DNA from: Phialophora verrucosa
Lineage: Eukaryota > Ascomycota > Eurotiomycetes > Chaetothyriales > Herpotrichiellaceae
Reading direction: 5' to 3'
Length of the DNA: 64,000 bases
Assembly (NCBI GenBank): GCA_002099365.1
Contig: MSED01000004.1
Location: 1,240,001-1,304,000 of the forward strand
The number at the start of each line of letters is the position of its first letter. The first letter of the stretch is position 1. Shown here piece after piece: positions 42,007 through 53,428 of the stretch. The translations under genes and the position numbers were made by a program. The notes beneath the pieces are model-generated. The model saw nothing but the letters and a program-made list of their open reading frames with translations, had not been told where the DNA came from and made no database searches.

Positions 42007-43645
42007 CTGGTACGCTGCAAACGCGCAGCCCCGGGGACCGACTCGTTGAGCGCCAGCGGGGCAGACCGAGCCTGGGCCGCTCTTTTGCCCGCTGACGGGA
42101 CATGACCTCTCTGACATGGTTGATGGTATAATAAATCACGCTCGCTCAAATGGTTACGATTCAACAACAAGGGGTATCACTTCGTAATGTCGAACAGAGG
42201 CTTGAAGCAAATGCAAGTTCACAGCGTCTAGAAAGATGAGTGACCGGCACTTTGAAGTGAGTCCAGCTCTGGCTAACGAAAAGAAGGTAGTGCTAGACGT
42301 GTGCTGGACGAAGATGGACGTGCAGACCTACCACCTATATAAACTGCCCCCTAAAGAAGCAAGCATTGTGGGCGAAGAGAACAAGACTCGGGCAGAGGCC
42401 GAACTGAGCAACTCCATCAATCCCGGCCAATAGTTACGTGATGGAAATCGACCAGTGGATGATGGCTTGCTGAGCCTGGATGTTTTCGACAACGATGCTG
42501 TGGATGAAGCAAGCGCCCAGCCTCTCAAGCAGGACGATCTCCGACGCAAGGCTCCGGCCAAGATATCTTGGAGACGAGAGCGGAGGAATAGTCGCCAGGG
42601 CCAGGGTTGTCGAGCAACAAGAATGAGCGCTTTCATGGTCCAAAGGGGCCACATCTGGTGGACCGAGCAAAACAATTGGGCTGAGCATGGTCAAAGGGAC
42701 AAAGCCTGGACGGATGGACTTGAATACCAAGAGTTCCCCGTGGTACCAAGAGATGGTGAACGCGAAGTCCAGGGATGACAGGCGCCTGGGCGTCTGCCGG
42801 AAAGCCAGTCGCGGGCCCTGATCTGCTTGTTGGTCTGGCCCGGGGTCGCGGTGACGGGGCAGCCAAGAAGGCTTGACTGTGCGAAACCGTTTGAGGTTTC
42901 TGCTCCCCCTTTTCCCTACCGTTGGCGCGCGTTTCATCCGCGAAGGCAACCAGAGAATATCAGATGCTGGTCCATGGTCGAAGGGAGAAAGACAATAAAG
43001 AGCTCAGGGGCCAGTCCAGACGCGTGATGAGGCTGTTTTATCACTGATGCAAGGGTGTTGGTCGACGCAGCTCAAAGTAACGCCGCAGTGACGTGCTACT
43101 GGGGGAATTTCGCACCCCCGTAACCCCGCCTACCATCTACGACGGAGTACAAGGTACCGTACCGCACACGTCGCTTGTCTCCCAGGCGAAGGGCTGGAAC
43201 CTCGCCGACGAGACGCCTCGACGCCTCTTCACGCCGACGCAGGCAGCGAAGGTTGACGGTACTGGGACCACGGACGCCAGGATCGGGCCTGACGGCGGAG
43301 GCCTCGCCGACTATTAAGGCACTGCCTCGGCCACTCAGTGCTTCCATGAATCCTGACTGGACAAGGCCTGCTCCGATATGAGTCGAGCTCGCCGACTTTT
43401 AGCTCCAAATCCTCCATCTTTCTCGCCTCGAATCCGGGGAAGGTCAATGCTGGGGTCTCCGGAGTGGTCTTCGCCAAAAGATGTACATGGATGGCGTACT
43501 CAGAAGTCCTAAATATGAAGACTTGTGTGTCAGATGGAGTTGCTAGGGTTGGTCTCTCGTTTTCGCATGCCTTTCTTTCGCTGTTCGTTCCTCTCAGATA
43601 CAGCGACTGCGCGTTCTTGAGTGTGCAGGGACCAGGCAACCCAGC
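42007..43645. other. Divergent intergenic region, about 1.6 kb
   Basis: Between the starts of the fusion gene (-) and the allantoate-permease-type MFS gene (+). Open frames on both strands at 42236-42949 overlap one another and match nothing I know. 43080-43330 is unusually GC-rich. Possibly debris of an older gene, but I cannot support a call. Confidence 0.35.
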
Positions 43646-45297
43646 ATGGCGGACCCATCTACTCTGAAACTTCCTCAACCTACACAGGATGTCGAACTAC
43701 TAGAGGAGTTTCCAGGAACCAAACAGATATTGTCCTCCGAGAAAGTTTTTACCGGCCATGGAGCTGGCGAAGCAGGTTCCCGATCCAAGGCCGAAAAGGC
43801 AGTTGTACTCAAATTTGACCTGACCATTGTGCCGCTGTCAACACTCATCTACTTCGTGGCTTACCTTGACCGCAATTCAAATGGGAATGCCCGCTTGGTG
43901 GGGCTCGAGGATGGCCTTGGTCTCTCGTCGGAGCAGTTCTATAGCTGTCTGGTAAGCCGTCTTTCCATACATCACGGCACAGAACTGAAACTGATGCATT
44001 GCCCTTGCGTGCTGAGTAGACCATGTTCTACGTCGGATACATCGTCTTCATGTTGCCCGGGAACATATGCCTGCGCCTTCCCTACGTTGGCGCCCCCGTC
44101 TTGATCGGAGGGAGTGTATCCCTCTTCGGTGCCTTTTGTACCGGGCTGGGTGGCTCGAAGAATTGCGCCACAGTCCTTACTCTCAGAATCTTGGTGGATG
44201 CATCTCAAGCGTTCATACAGGGGTTTGGGCTGTATCTGTCCTTCTGGTACAAGCGAAACGAGTTGGCCACTGGAAGCGGTATTTTGGACCCGACCCGCAC
44301 CTGAACACAAGATCAGGCCCTCATTCTTTTTGAAAGGAATCTTGTACTCTGCGGCCACCATCTCCGGCGCATTCGGCGGGTTGATTGCGTATGGCGTTCA
44401 GAGAGACCTCACCGAGAAGGTGACCGGTCTCGAACCGTGGCGCCTGCTCTTCATCATTGAAGGCTCTGCGGCGATGTTGGTCGGAATCCTCACGATGATT
44501 GTCCTCCCCCGCTTTGCAGACAAAATGGGCAAGAAAAAGAACTGGCTTCTGGGTGCGACTGACGTGGACTTGGCCATCGAGAGAGCCCGAGGGTACAACA
44601 CGATTGGCGCCAAAGTCGATGTGAGACGGGTCTGGACTGCTCTCCAAGATCCGAAATCATGGCTTTCTGCATGCATCAACGCTGGCGTGGCGCTCGGTTT
44701 CGCATCTGTCGGCAGTTTTCTCCCCAAGTTCGTCAGGGCATTTGGTTATTCTGCAGGTATGACTCACCTTGGGAATTGCAGGCCTTCTTCACCATACCAT
44801 GCTAGTGGGCTAACTCTGTCCGTACAGCGAAACCACAGCTCTTCACAGTGACACCGTACGCATGTGCTACTGTATCGACCGTGGTGGTCTCCCACTACTC
44901 TGATCGGCTCAATCTCAAAGGCCCGTGTCTCATGTTGACCCTTTCCGTTGCGTGCGTAGGTTACATCATCCTGCTCACTGCCTATCAGTCCCGGTCTTGG
45001 TATTTGCCACGTGCTTGATCACGGCAGGCCTGTACCCCAGCGTCATCCTGCTCACGACGTGGCTTGGAGTCAACACTGGAGGCTTCACAAAGCGTGGAAC
45101 CACGTGGGCCATGGCCGAGATCTTCGGTCAGTCCTTCGGAATCATGGGCAACGCACATCTACACCATCCCTCCCCGATTTGTCAAGGGACACGCTATCGT
45201 GCTTGGTTTCCTGCTTTCCGGAGTCATCTGCGCCTTCACACTGATCTGTCTGATGAGGTATCTCAACAAGCGCAAGGAGGCGAAGTTGCAGTTCTAG
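43646..45297 (+). pseudogene. MFS transporter, allantoate permease (Dal5) type, frameshifted
   Basis: Twelve-helix anion:cation symporter-family carrier for small organic anions. Exons 43646-43951, 44020-44278, 44337-44756 and 44828-45297, with introns of 68, 58 and 71 nt. Family features: VPLSTLIYFVAYLDRNSNGNARLVG, FYVGYIVFMLPGNICLR, ILVDASQAFIQGFGLYLSFWYKR and EPWRLLFIIEGSAAMLVGI. In the last exon the frame is lost at about 44980-44988 (a base missing after ...GYIILLTAY; the next frame continues VPVLVFATCLITAGLYPS). It returns to the original frame at about 45148-45151 (one extra base before THIYTIPPRFVKGHAIVLG). Without both shifts translation ends at about 45018. Corrected length would be about 484 aa. 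Either a young pseudogene or two sequencing errors. Confidence 0.72.
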
Positions 45298-46590
45298 CTT
45301 GCGCGAGGCGAACCGCACCCGCACGCGGAGAGCAGCTTGGAAGAGGAAAGGGACAAACACCTGAGCTTTCGATATATATTGTGAGATATATACTCTGGGG
45401 TTTGAGATATCCCTAAGCAAGGACGAAATGACGAGGCGCCAAGGTACATTCAGTCTAGCCATGCTCGAACATGTAGGAACGCTGATGACTAGACTGGGTC
45501 TCTAATCCAAGTAAAGTGAAGACGATGAGTGACACTCCAGCTCAGTCGGAATCCATCAAAAGGGCCAAGTCGTGTCCAGTACGGAGTAATGCGGAGGGAC
45601 AGGCCTCTCCACCACTTCATACCCACGATACCAATCCACTCTTCTCCGCCTCAAAGGATCCTTGCACAGTAGCGCCAAGCTGATCAGCGGTGCGCCAGGA
45701 AGATCGGTAACCTCTTCGTGCCGATCCTACATTCTCGTTCCTGCATGGTTAGGTTCCGGAGTCCATACTCGCACCATCATTTCCCCAACTTCCCCAAACC
45801 ATGCATGTATACAACATAGCCTATGTGCCTATGCCCAAAACTCGTTTGGAGTCACGCGGAGCTGACGGACAAGCAAGCATCGAGAAGCCTCAGACTTGGA
45901 CGGCGCTCCAAGCTTCGGTACTTGCTACCTAACTTACTGCGTCACACTGCCGATGTGCTCCAAGCCAGTTTGTAGGATCTGTCGGCGATAATCCGTGGGG
46001 TTTCAGATAAGACTGACTTACTACTGTAAATGGGTAAGTCGCTACTGTAGGTACGGGGTACGGAGTATTTACCTAGTGTGTTTGCAACAGCCTTCTTTCA
46101 TCAAGGTGATCAAGGTGAGTGAGGGAGTGAGTGAATTGGAAATTGTTGGAGACAGCTCAGCTCCTCCGGCCTAGGGCGTATAATCCCTAAACAATCGTCC
46201 TCAAAAGTTCTTTCGCTAACTACCTGGTAATCACCCACCGCTTTGCTGCCCCGCTGACGACTATTTAGAGAAATCTACCCAGTAGAGACACACGTGAAGC
46301 GCCTACAGTAGAAGCAGTGCCGGGAGTGACACAAAGCCAGCAAACTTTCCATATCAGGTTCGGACACCATGCCCGTGGCCGATGACGGTGTGGCTGCGGG
46401 CTGTGGCTGAACCCGCCCTGAGGCTCGACCCGCTGCGCACTGCGTTTTGCACGAGTGTGCGGAACGCTCAATGCACGGCTGAAGTGCCACCAGCCGCGCG
46501 CTCCGCCATGCCTTTCGTCTACTTCTTTCTGTTCTTCCTTTTCTGATTATCTGTGCTGTTGGTGTCGTGGATCAGAAAGAAGTGTTTACC
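45298..46590. other. Intergenic region, about 1.3 kb
   Basis: 3' flank of the MFS gene and promoter of the C2H2 gene. TACGGAGTA occurs at 45580-45588 and 46059-46067. A pyrimidine-rich tract (about 46507-46548) precedes the C2H2 start. No gene seen. Confidence 0.4.
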
Positions 46591-49338
46591 ATGGCATACT
46601 TTCCCGGCGAAAGTCGGCCTGACGACGTCATCTTAGACGAGAACGATGGCGATGAAGCTCTGACTGATTCTAGATTTGCGGTGGGTTCTCCAGAATTAGC
46701 CTTTTATTCCGATGCCCACAATCTACGGGTATGGAGCAGCAACAGCAACGATGCGCGCATGGTGCTTCCGACCTCATCCAAATCGGGACGAACAGCTGCC
46801 AGGAAGCGGACGGCCGAGGGGAAGAAAGGCCTGTCTGCGGCTGCACAGTCCAATTCGACGCTTGCCTCCGCAGTTAACATCCTTATCCCAGACATGGTTG
46901 CTGCCGAAGATCCTTCACAGTCAAAATTACGTCCGGCCGCACACCGCGACAACCATGAATCCAACGACTCAGTCCACGTGGACAAACAGCGCCATCACCG
47001 TTCATTGACGAGCCACAGGGGTTATTTCGAGGGTCTTATGTACTACGTCATTGAGAATCACGAAATAAACCCCAAGGCCAACGAAGTCAACGATAACCAT
47101 GTAGTACACGACGAAAAACAAGACACGATGGGACAAGATACCTGCCAGGTTGCTCTCGATTTGCATAGGCCTTCTATTGTCGATAAAACCCTTTCCACTT
47201 CTAACAGTGACTTCTCAAGCGGGAGGTCCGCCAAAAAACATCGCCGCGACTCTATCAAGGAACTCTCATCCACGTACCGGACACGCGCGCGACTGCCATC
47301 GAGGACTTTCAATGATCATCATCTCATGCAGGCCTTAGAAATCGATTCACCACACCGTGATAGAAGGGAGGTCGTGACTGAACTTGTTTATCGGGTTCTA
47401 TCATGCCATCATCTGAGAAAATATTTGACGTGGCCAAAGATCGATCAAGATATGGACCGAAAACCTCGAATCCTAACTGGTCTATTTCAGTATTACACTT
47501 CGCCATGGCGACGGAGGAGCTCTACGCCTCTTCTAGGGGTGGAAGATGCGTGGGAGACAGAGTTGCAACAGTCACTGAATTTACAAGCCCATGAATCAGC
47601 AGGGCCAGTTGGAAATGTAATCATTTGCACCCGCGGAGATCTATCTCCCATGGACACCTCCACACCAACAACTTCTGAGTGCACACCGTCGACGGCTTCG
47701 TCAGCTCAGTCAACACCATCAAAGCGTCCTCACCATCGCTCGCAACGAGGCAAGAGCAACCCAGAAGACAATGGCAATCCCTCAGACAATGACGAAGAAG
47801 ATCATCCTTCTAAAAAGGCGCGCAGTTCTTCACAGGGCAGCTTGCCCACAGAGAAACTTCTTGCTTGCCCTTACTGGAAGTATGATCCACCCCGGTACTC
47901 TCCTGCCAACACCTTGGAGAAGAAATATAGGGGCTGCTCGAGTGTTTATCTCAGAGACATCGCGAGGCTGAAGCAGCACCTTTACCGCGTTCACAAGATG
48001 CCAGATTATCATTGTCAGCGATGTTTGGAGGTCTTCGAAAACGAGCCGAGCCTAGAAGAGCATGTTCGAGCTCCGGCAGAACGAGCATGTGTATATCGGG
48101 AAAACATATCCTCGGAACTGTTGTCTGAGAGGCAATGTGCTCAACTGAGAAAAAGATGGACTGGGAAGACCACAGAAGAGGCGTGGAAGTGCATATGGTC
48201 CATCATCTTCCCTCGCCTTGAGCCGCCCTTAAGTATATACGCGGAAAACACTCCCGCCTCGATTCAGCCAGCTCAGATACCCGGATTTCTGAGCGAATTC
48301 CAGCGGCTCGCCCCATCCATGCTGCATCAGATACTTGTTGAAAGGTCGTCTGAAACCCAGTCTGCCGAGATGAGCTCTTGGCTGCAGTCGATAGATGCAC
48401 AGTCAATTCTCAGCGCCTCGATCGAGGAGCTCTTTACCCGCATCCCGTGCTCCGAGAACAGTCAGCCTACGCCACAGACACTCCCAATCACTGCCACAAC
48501 CTCCTTCTCTCCCGAGCTTCCCGAGTTTGGCGACCTGCTAAACTTCGACATATTTGACGAAGCTCCTAGTGACCCAAATCCTGGTCCTTCCCAAGCCAGT
48601 ACTGGCGATTCCGAGGGCCCTCTCAAGGAAAAGTCAGAGAGCATAGAATCGGTTTTGAATCGGACTCATCCGGTTGATGACCGTTTCTTGCTCCCAAAGC
48701 CGGCAGACACACCTGTCAAAACTCATATCCACATTGAGACTCAAACACCAATCAAGGTTTCTAGCCCGAGCCAGCGAGCGTTCCAACGCAACCGATCACC
48801 ACCACGTAACGAAAAGGGCCAAATGTTCTGCGATCACATCGACTGTCGGGACAAAGCTGCTCAGACGTTCCGGAGAGTCTGTGAATGGCACAGACATATG
48901 GACTGGCACGAAAAGCCTTACAAGTGTCAGGAACCGGGATGCGAGTCGCGAAGAGGATTCACCTATTCAGGTGGGCTTCTTAGACACCAACGCGAGATTC
49001 ATAAGATGCACCTCCCGACGAAGGAGACGCTCCTCTGCACTTACCCTAACTGCAACCGAAGTTCAGGATCAGGTTTTACAAAAAGGGAATACCACGAAGA
49101 GCACATTCGGCGAAGGCACTCAGGAGAGCTATCTGAAAATAGCTCTGGTACGACCGTTTCAACAGGCGCTTTATGTTCTTTGGATGTTTCTAAAGGTAAC
49201 GAAAACACCTGTGACCCTCGACAACTTATTATTACGAATGTGCCGGCGGCACCGGTACCTGGCGTCTTCATCAACCCTGCGGACTTGGGAGTAGACCCAC
49301 CAGACAGTCAAGAGTCACCAGTTTGGCATCCTCGGTGA
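46591..49338 (+). CDS. C2H2 zinc-finger protein
   Basis: 915 aa from the ATG at 46591, one exon. The first half is low complexity and acidic/Ser-rich. The middle has a Cys/His region beginning LACPYWKYDPPRYSP and continuing CSSVYLRDIARLKQHLYRVHK, then YHCQRCLEVFENEPSLEEHVR, an arrangement common in fungal proteins of unknown role found near NACHT/HET genes. Near the C-terminus (about residues 755-855) are three C2H2-type fingers: FCDHIDC...WHRHMDWH, YKCQEPGC...LLRHQREIH and LCTYPNC...YHEEHIRRRH. This arrangement suggests nucleic-acid binding. No membrane segment. Regulatory target unknown. Confidence 0.85.
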   Translation: MAYFPGESRPDDVILDENDGDEALTDSRFAVGSPELAFYSDAHNLRVWSSNSNDARMVLPTSSKSGRTAARKRTAEGKKGLSAAAQSNSTLASAVNILIPDMVAAEDPSQSKLRPAAHRDNHESNDSVHVDKQRHHRSLTSHRGYFEGLMYYVIENHEINPKANEVNDNHVVHDEKQDTMGQDTCQVALDLHRPSIVDKTLSTSNSDFSSGRSAKKHRRDSIKELSSTYRTRARLPSRTFNDHHLMQALEIDSPHRDRREVVTELVYRVLSCHHLRKYLTWPKIDQDMDRKPRILTGLFQYYTSPWRRRSSTPLLGVEDAWETELQQSLNLQAHESAGPVGNVIICTRGDLSPMDTSTPTTSECTPSTASSAQSTPSKRPHHRSQRGKSNPEDNGNPSDNDEEDHPSKKARSSSQGSLPTEKLLACPYWKYDPPRYSPANTLEKKYRGCSSVYLRDIARLKQHLYRVHKMPDYHCQRCLEVFENEPSLEEHVRAPAERACVYRENISSELLSERQCAQLRKRWTGKTTEEAWKCIWSIIFPRLEPPLSIYAENTPASIQPAQIPGFLSEFQRLAPSMLHQILVERSSETQSAEMSSWLQSIDAQSILSASIEELFTRIPCSENSQPTPQTLPITATTSFSPELPEFGDLLNFDIFDEAPSDPNPGPSQASTGDSEGPLKEKSESIESVLNRTHPVDDRFLLPKPADTPVKTHIHIETQTPIKVSSPSQRAFQRNRSPPRNEKGQMFCDHIDCRDKAAQTFRRVCEWHRHMDWHEKPYKCQEPGCESRRGFTYSGGLLRHQREIHKMHLPTKETLLCTYPNCNRSSGSGFTKREYHEEHIRRRHSGELSENSSGTTVSTGALCSLDVSKGNENTCDPRQLIITNVPAAPVPGVFINPADLGVDPPDSQESPVWHPR

Positions 49339-49803
49339 AAGACTGATTCTGCACCTTGGCCATTTCCAGACGGAGACCGATCGAGTCGTTAACTAGAAGT
49401 ATATTGACCAGCTACAGGCAATCAAGCACCGAGCGTCTCCAGCTTAGGCCAAATAAATCTTTGTGCCAATTGGTCCTTAGGCGATCTAGTGTCTGCAGAT
49501 TGCCGAGATTGCTCCCAAAGCCTAATAATCCCAGCCAGCACCCCCCCAAGCGCCCCCAATGAACACGTTTTCCAAGGAACAAGCGATTGTGGCTGCAGCC
49601 CATGACATCATCTGGCATCTGGCATTCATGTCCTTTTCCAAGTTTTCGAGACGCGCACGGAGGACGGAGTATCGTGTTGATAAATGTCGATCTCTTCTAC
49701 GCAATTTCCACGATGCCAGCTTTATCTTGTACCAGTACGCTGTCTGCGTTCATCGCAGTACCGCCAGCTTGTGGAAAGCCACAGACTCACATAACCCTCT
49801 GGC
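49339..49803. other. Intergenic region
   Basis: About 465 bp between the C2H2 gene and the DUF2985 gene, both plus strand. A short C-run (CCCCCCAAGCGCCCCC) lies at about 49543-49558. Nothing else recognised. Confidence 0.4.
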
Positions 49804-51723
49804 ATGGACCGCTTGCGTGATGCCGTCCACGTTGCGTCTCTAAGATTGGGACGTGGCGTCCCAGCTGCAGTAACCACCGAAAATGCATCACCGCAGGATG
49901 CTGCTAGGACAGTGAGGCGACCGCCGACCGAGGAGCCGACATCGAGTCATCCTCGGACCTTACAAGATGAGCCAAATCCAGGCGTTAGACAATTGCTCGC
50001 TGCGAGGGACGACAATCTCTATCTCCCCAGCATTCGACTTCTTCGTCACAGAAACAACGCCTCGAGGCCTGAAGCGAACATTGGGGCAGTCCGCGACTAT
50101 GCCGTGAACCCTAGCGAGGCAGACCGGCCCGATAATAATGGCAGACTAGGAAACTTGTGGAACAAAACTCGTCAGTCATTAGGTTTTTGGCGCGGAGAAA
50201 GGGATTCTTTACAGTCTGAAAGGGACTACGATGCAGATATGGTCGATGCGCTCGACGCTATCGGTACGTATCCTATCACCATAGAAGCCCCTCTCAGACT
50301 TTCTGCGGCTCACCAGTATCGTCAGATCCTGAGGTTCAAACTCTCATATCTCTGACCAACGTTCAAAACTCGCTGTTCGTTCCCAACCTTGGCAGATATG
50401 TGAATAGAAGACCGACATTCTCACTCACTCGCCTTTTGCAAGATGTGGAACAGAAATTGAAGCCGGGAGAGAAGGACAAGCAGGGGAAGGAACCACCACC
50501 ACCACCAAAGATAGCACGGCCTGCACCAATATACCGAGCTCCTACCGGTGGCACAATCACCTCCAAGCTCAGTGATTCTCGGTATGCGGTACTTCCCGAA
50601 GGAGTGTCATTGTCAGGGTGGACGCATGAAGATCGAATGGAGCTCAATGATCATGTTCGACATATGCTTCACTCTCGCCGGTCGAAATTCAAAAGGTCCA
50701 TGAAAGGGTTTATGCAATATATTCGCCAACGTGAGCCCCTGTCCACCTCGATCGCAAGTCAGCAGCTCCACTAACTTTTGAATCGTAGCTCTGGGCTTCT
50801 GCATCACCCTCTATGCCACGTTGATCACGCTTTTTGGCTTGGCCTGGGTTCTCTTCCTGATCGGTACGTCCATTAAGAGAGCTTTTCGAGCTCTTCCAAA
50901 TCTAATATGTGGCACTGGCTGATCAAATCACCCAAACACAGGCTGGATAAACGTCGGTGGGAAGCAACTGTATATCATCAATGTGATTGACAATGTCCTT
51001 GTCGCGCTCTTCGCCATCGTCGGCGATGGCCTTGCCCCTTTCAGGGCAGTTGACACGTATCATATGATCTTCATCGCGCACTACCATCACCTCACCTGGT
51101 CGACCCGCAGGAAGCACAACATGCCCGAACTGCAAAACCACAACGATCTTCCTACCGAGATGCCGCCGCCGCCGCCCGTGCTCCCCAAACCACGCCGCCG
51201 TGATCGAGTACTGAATAAAGCAGCCGCAAAACTGCACCTGAGAAAACGATTCGGCGTCAAAGAGGACGACTTTGAAGACCCGGCCGAGTATAGCGTACTG
51301 ACCTACAAGCAGCAGCGACGCTTGGACCATCATGCCGCCAAGTTTAACAAATCGCACACGTTCTATAAACCGCACGAGACGGAGACGCACCACGCGTTCC
51401 CCCTGCGTCTGCTGGTCGCCATCGTCGTTCTCTTGGACTGTCATTCCCTCCTGCAGATTGCTCTGGGCACGGTCACGTGGAGTATTGACTACCACCGACG
51501 GCCCTTTGCGTTGACGACGGTCATTTTGTGTTGTTCGATTACTTGCAACGCCACGGCAGGACTGCTGATTTGGATCGGCGATCGCAGAACACGCAAGAAT
51601 GATGTGTTGGAGCGCATCAACCGGCAGGAGTTGACACAGGAGGCGATGGAGAAGATGGAGAAGATGGAGAGGATGGAGATGGAGAAGTCGGAGAACGAGG
51701 TGGGTAAACGAAGACACTACTAG
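49804..51723 (+). CDS. DUF2985 integral membrane protein
   Basis: Fungal membrane protein of unknown function. Four exons: 49804-50263, 50326-50730, 50789-50863 and 50942-51723; 573 aa. Introns of 62, 58 and 78 nt with GTACGT/GTGAGC donors. The N-terminal third is disordered. TLISLTNVQNSLFVPNLGRYVNRRPTF and the Pro-rich GKEPPPPPKIARP lead into the membrane part: helices PLGFCITLYATLITLFGLAWVLFLIGWINVGG, YIINVIDNVLVALFAIVG, LRLLVAIVVLLDCHSLLQIALGT and LTTVILCCSITCNATAGLLIW. Between them is a basic cytosolic loop with YSVLTYKQQRRLDHHAAKFNKSHTFYKPHET, a family hallmark. The C-terminus is a short Glu-Lys-Met repeat. Confidence 0.9.
51645..51692. repeat. GATGGAGAA-type tandem repeat, codes EKM repeats
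   Basis: Imperfect 9-bp repeat at the 3' end of the DUF2985 coding region producing (MEK/MER) repeats. Slippage-type repeat; a charged helical tail is the likely result. Confidence 0.8.
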
Positions 51724-51751
51724 TGATCGTCGAGTACAGTAGCGGACTAGT

Positions 51752-51825
51752 GCTCCACATATTATATATGCGAGTAAGCGGACTAGTACTCCATATGCAT
51801 ACATGTGTATATATATATGTGGAGC
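51752..51825. terminator. Inverted repeat downstream of the DUF2985 gene
   Basis: GCTCCACATAT (51752-51762) is inverted at 51815-51825 around an AT-rich loop of about 52 bases. A direct repeat GCGGACTAGT is also present (51742 and 51778). Located 30-100 bp after the stop codon, so possibly part of the 3' UTR or terminator. Confidence 0.3.
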
Positions 51826-51965
51826 GAGTAGACAGAATCCGCCTCTCGCAAGACCTAGTGACTTAAAACTGGTGTGACAGACGTGTTGTATCGCCTGCCA
51901 GTCTGTTTGTGGTCACCTCTCCAGACCCTGGAACCAAACATAATCCAGCATTGACACGACAGCGC

Positions 51966-53330
51966 ATGATGAAGACCCTGGAGTTTGTCGTCGCACTATC
52001 ATTCGCGGCGGCCGTGTCGGCACAGCAGCAACCGCCAGGGATAGCGCAACCGATCGTCGAGGACTGTGGGTTTGACGGCTCGGTCGTGTGCGTCAACAGA
52101 TATGTGAGTTGAGAAGCGCGCACCAAGAGACCGAGCCAGACTTGCTGATCGTCATGGGTGAAACAGGCAGCAGTGCTCCCCTACCATTTCAACCGGAGCA
52201 TCACGTCCCTGGCGGCGGACTACGACTTTCGCAACACGAGCGTGGTGGCGGCAGCTGGAGGCAGCAGCGCACCGAGCTTCTCGCTCCTGCAGAACGCGAG
52301 CTTCGTCGTCTTCGACCGCGCCCGCGGGCTGCAGTACCTCGGCGCGGACCCTCGCTACGAGTTCATGTTCGCGGTCGGCGACAACGTGCACGAAGCCCCC
52401 GTGTACGTGCCGGAGCTGGACAAGCTGTTCATGTCGCAGCTGCCGCCCGTCGCGGCCCCGGTGTCGACCATGGCGCAATACCTCCCGCAGCTGGTGATCG
52501 ATCTGGCCCGCCAACCGCCGCTCACGCTGGAGGAATACGTCACCGAGCCCCCGATCTTCGCGCCCAACGGCGGCGTCTACCACGAGGGGCGCATCATCTG
52601 GGCGTCGAGCGGCGGGTTCAACGCCTCGGTGCTGAACGGCACGGAGCAGCGCATCGCCCTGCACGCCGTCGACCCCCGGACCAACGCCTCCTCCGTGCTC
52701 CTGAACAACTATTTCGGCTTCTACTTCAACAACATGGACGACGTGGCCGTGCACCCCACGAGCGGGGACCTCTTCTTCACGGACCCGGACTACCCGTGGT
52801 TCAACGGGCGCGTGGACACGGCCCCCCAGCTCCCCACGGCGAGTTACCGCTTCAACCCAGCCACGGGGGCGACTTTCTTGGTCGACGACACCATCGACCA
52901 GCCCAACGGCATTGCCTTCTCTCCCGACGGGTCCACGCTTTATATTACCGAGACGGGCGCCCTGACGGGGAGCATCGACCCGGCGGTCGGCCCGGGGACG
53001 AAGCACTACAATACCACGGGCAGGCGGTCCATCTACGCCTTCGACGTGGCCGACAACGGCACCAAGATCAGCAATAAACGCGCCTTCTACCTGGCGCAGG
53101 ATTACATCCCCGACGGCTTGAAGGTGAGTCGCGAGGGTCTGGTCCTCACAGCGACGGGCCACGGCGTCGATGTGCTCGACCCGACGGGTCAGCTGTTGAT
53201 CCGCGTGCAGACGAACCATTCGGTGCAGAACGTCCAATTCACGGGCGAGAGGCTGGATACACTGTGGATGCTGGGCAACAAGGGCATAAGTAGGGTGCAG
53301 TGGAACATTACCGGCCAGGTGCCTAGGTAG
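51966..53330 (+). CDS. Secreted SMP-30/gluconolactonase-like protein
   Basis: Six-bladed beta-propeller lactonase family, like fungal lactonohydrolases that open aldonate or aromatic lactones; calcium-dependent in characterised members. Two exons: 51966-52103 and 52167-53330, with a 63-nt intron (GTGAGT...AAACAG); 433 aa. A signal peptide covers about residues 1-20 (MMKTLEFVVALSFAAAVSAQ). Propeller features in order: VGDNVHEAPVYVPELDKLF, EPPIFAPNGGVYHEGRIIWAS, NNMDDVAVHPTSGDLFFTDPDYPW, DQPNGIAFSPDGSTLYITETG and DYIPDGLKVSREGLVLTATG. The NG and DG residues in the last two are metal-site positions in the family. Several N-x-S/T sites fit secretion. Very GC-rich coding sequence causes long false frames on both strands. 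Confidence 0.92.
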
Positions 53331-53428
53331 GGAACGATGGCATCGCCAGCAACCGCACACCATTGGTGTCGTTGCGATGCGATGCAGATGTGCGATGCAG
53401 ATGTGCAGTCCGTAGATTTGTCCCAACC

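Noticed and set aside
42328..42949. Minus-strand frames, one beginning MKALILV like a nucleotidyltransferase
   Set aside because: Resemblance stops after seven residues (no GGxGTRLRPLT follows); the frames overlap each other and lack a consistent splice model.
44977..44988. Explaining the MFS frame loss by a 33-nt intron starting at GTAGGT near 44956
   Set aside because: Too short for introns seen here, would remove a conserved membrane helix, and leaves the wrong phase.
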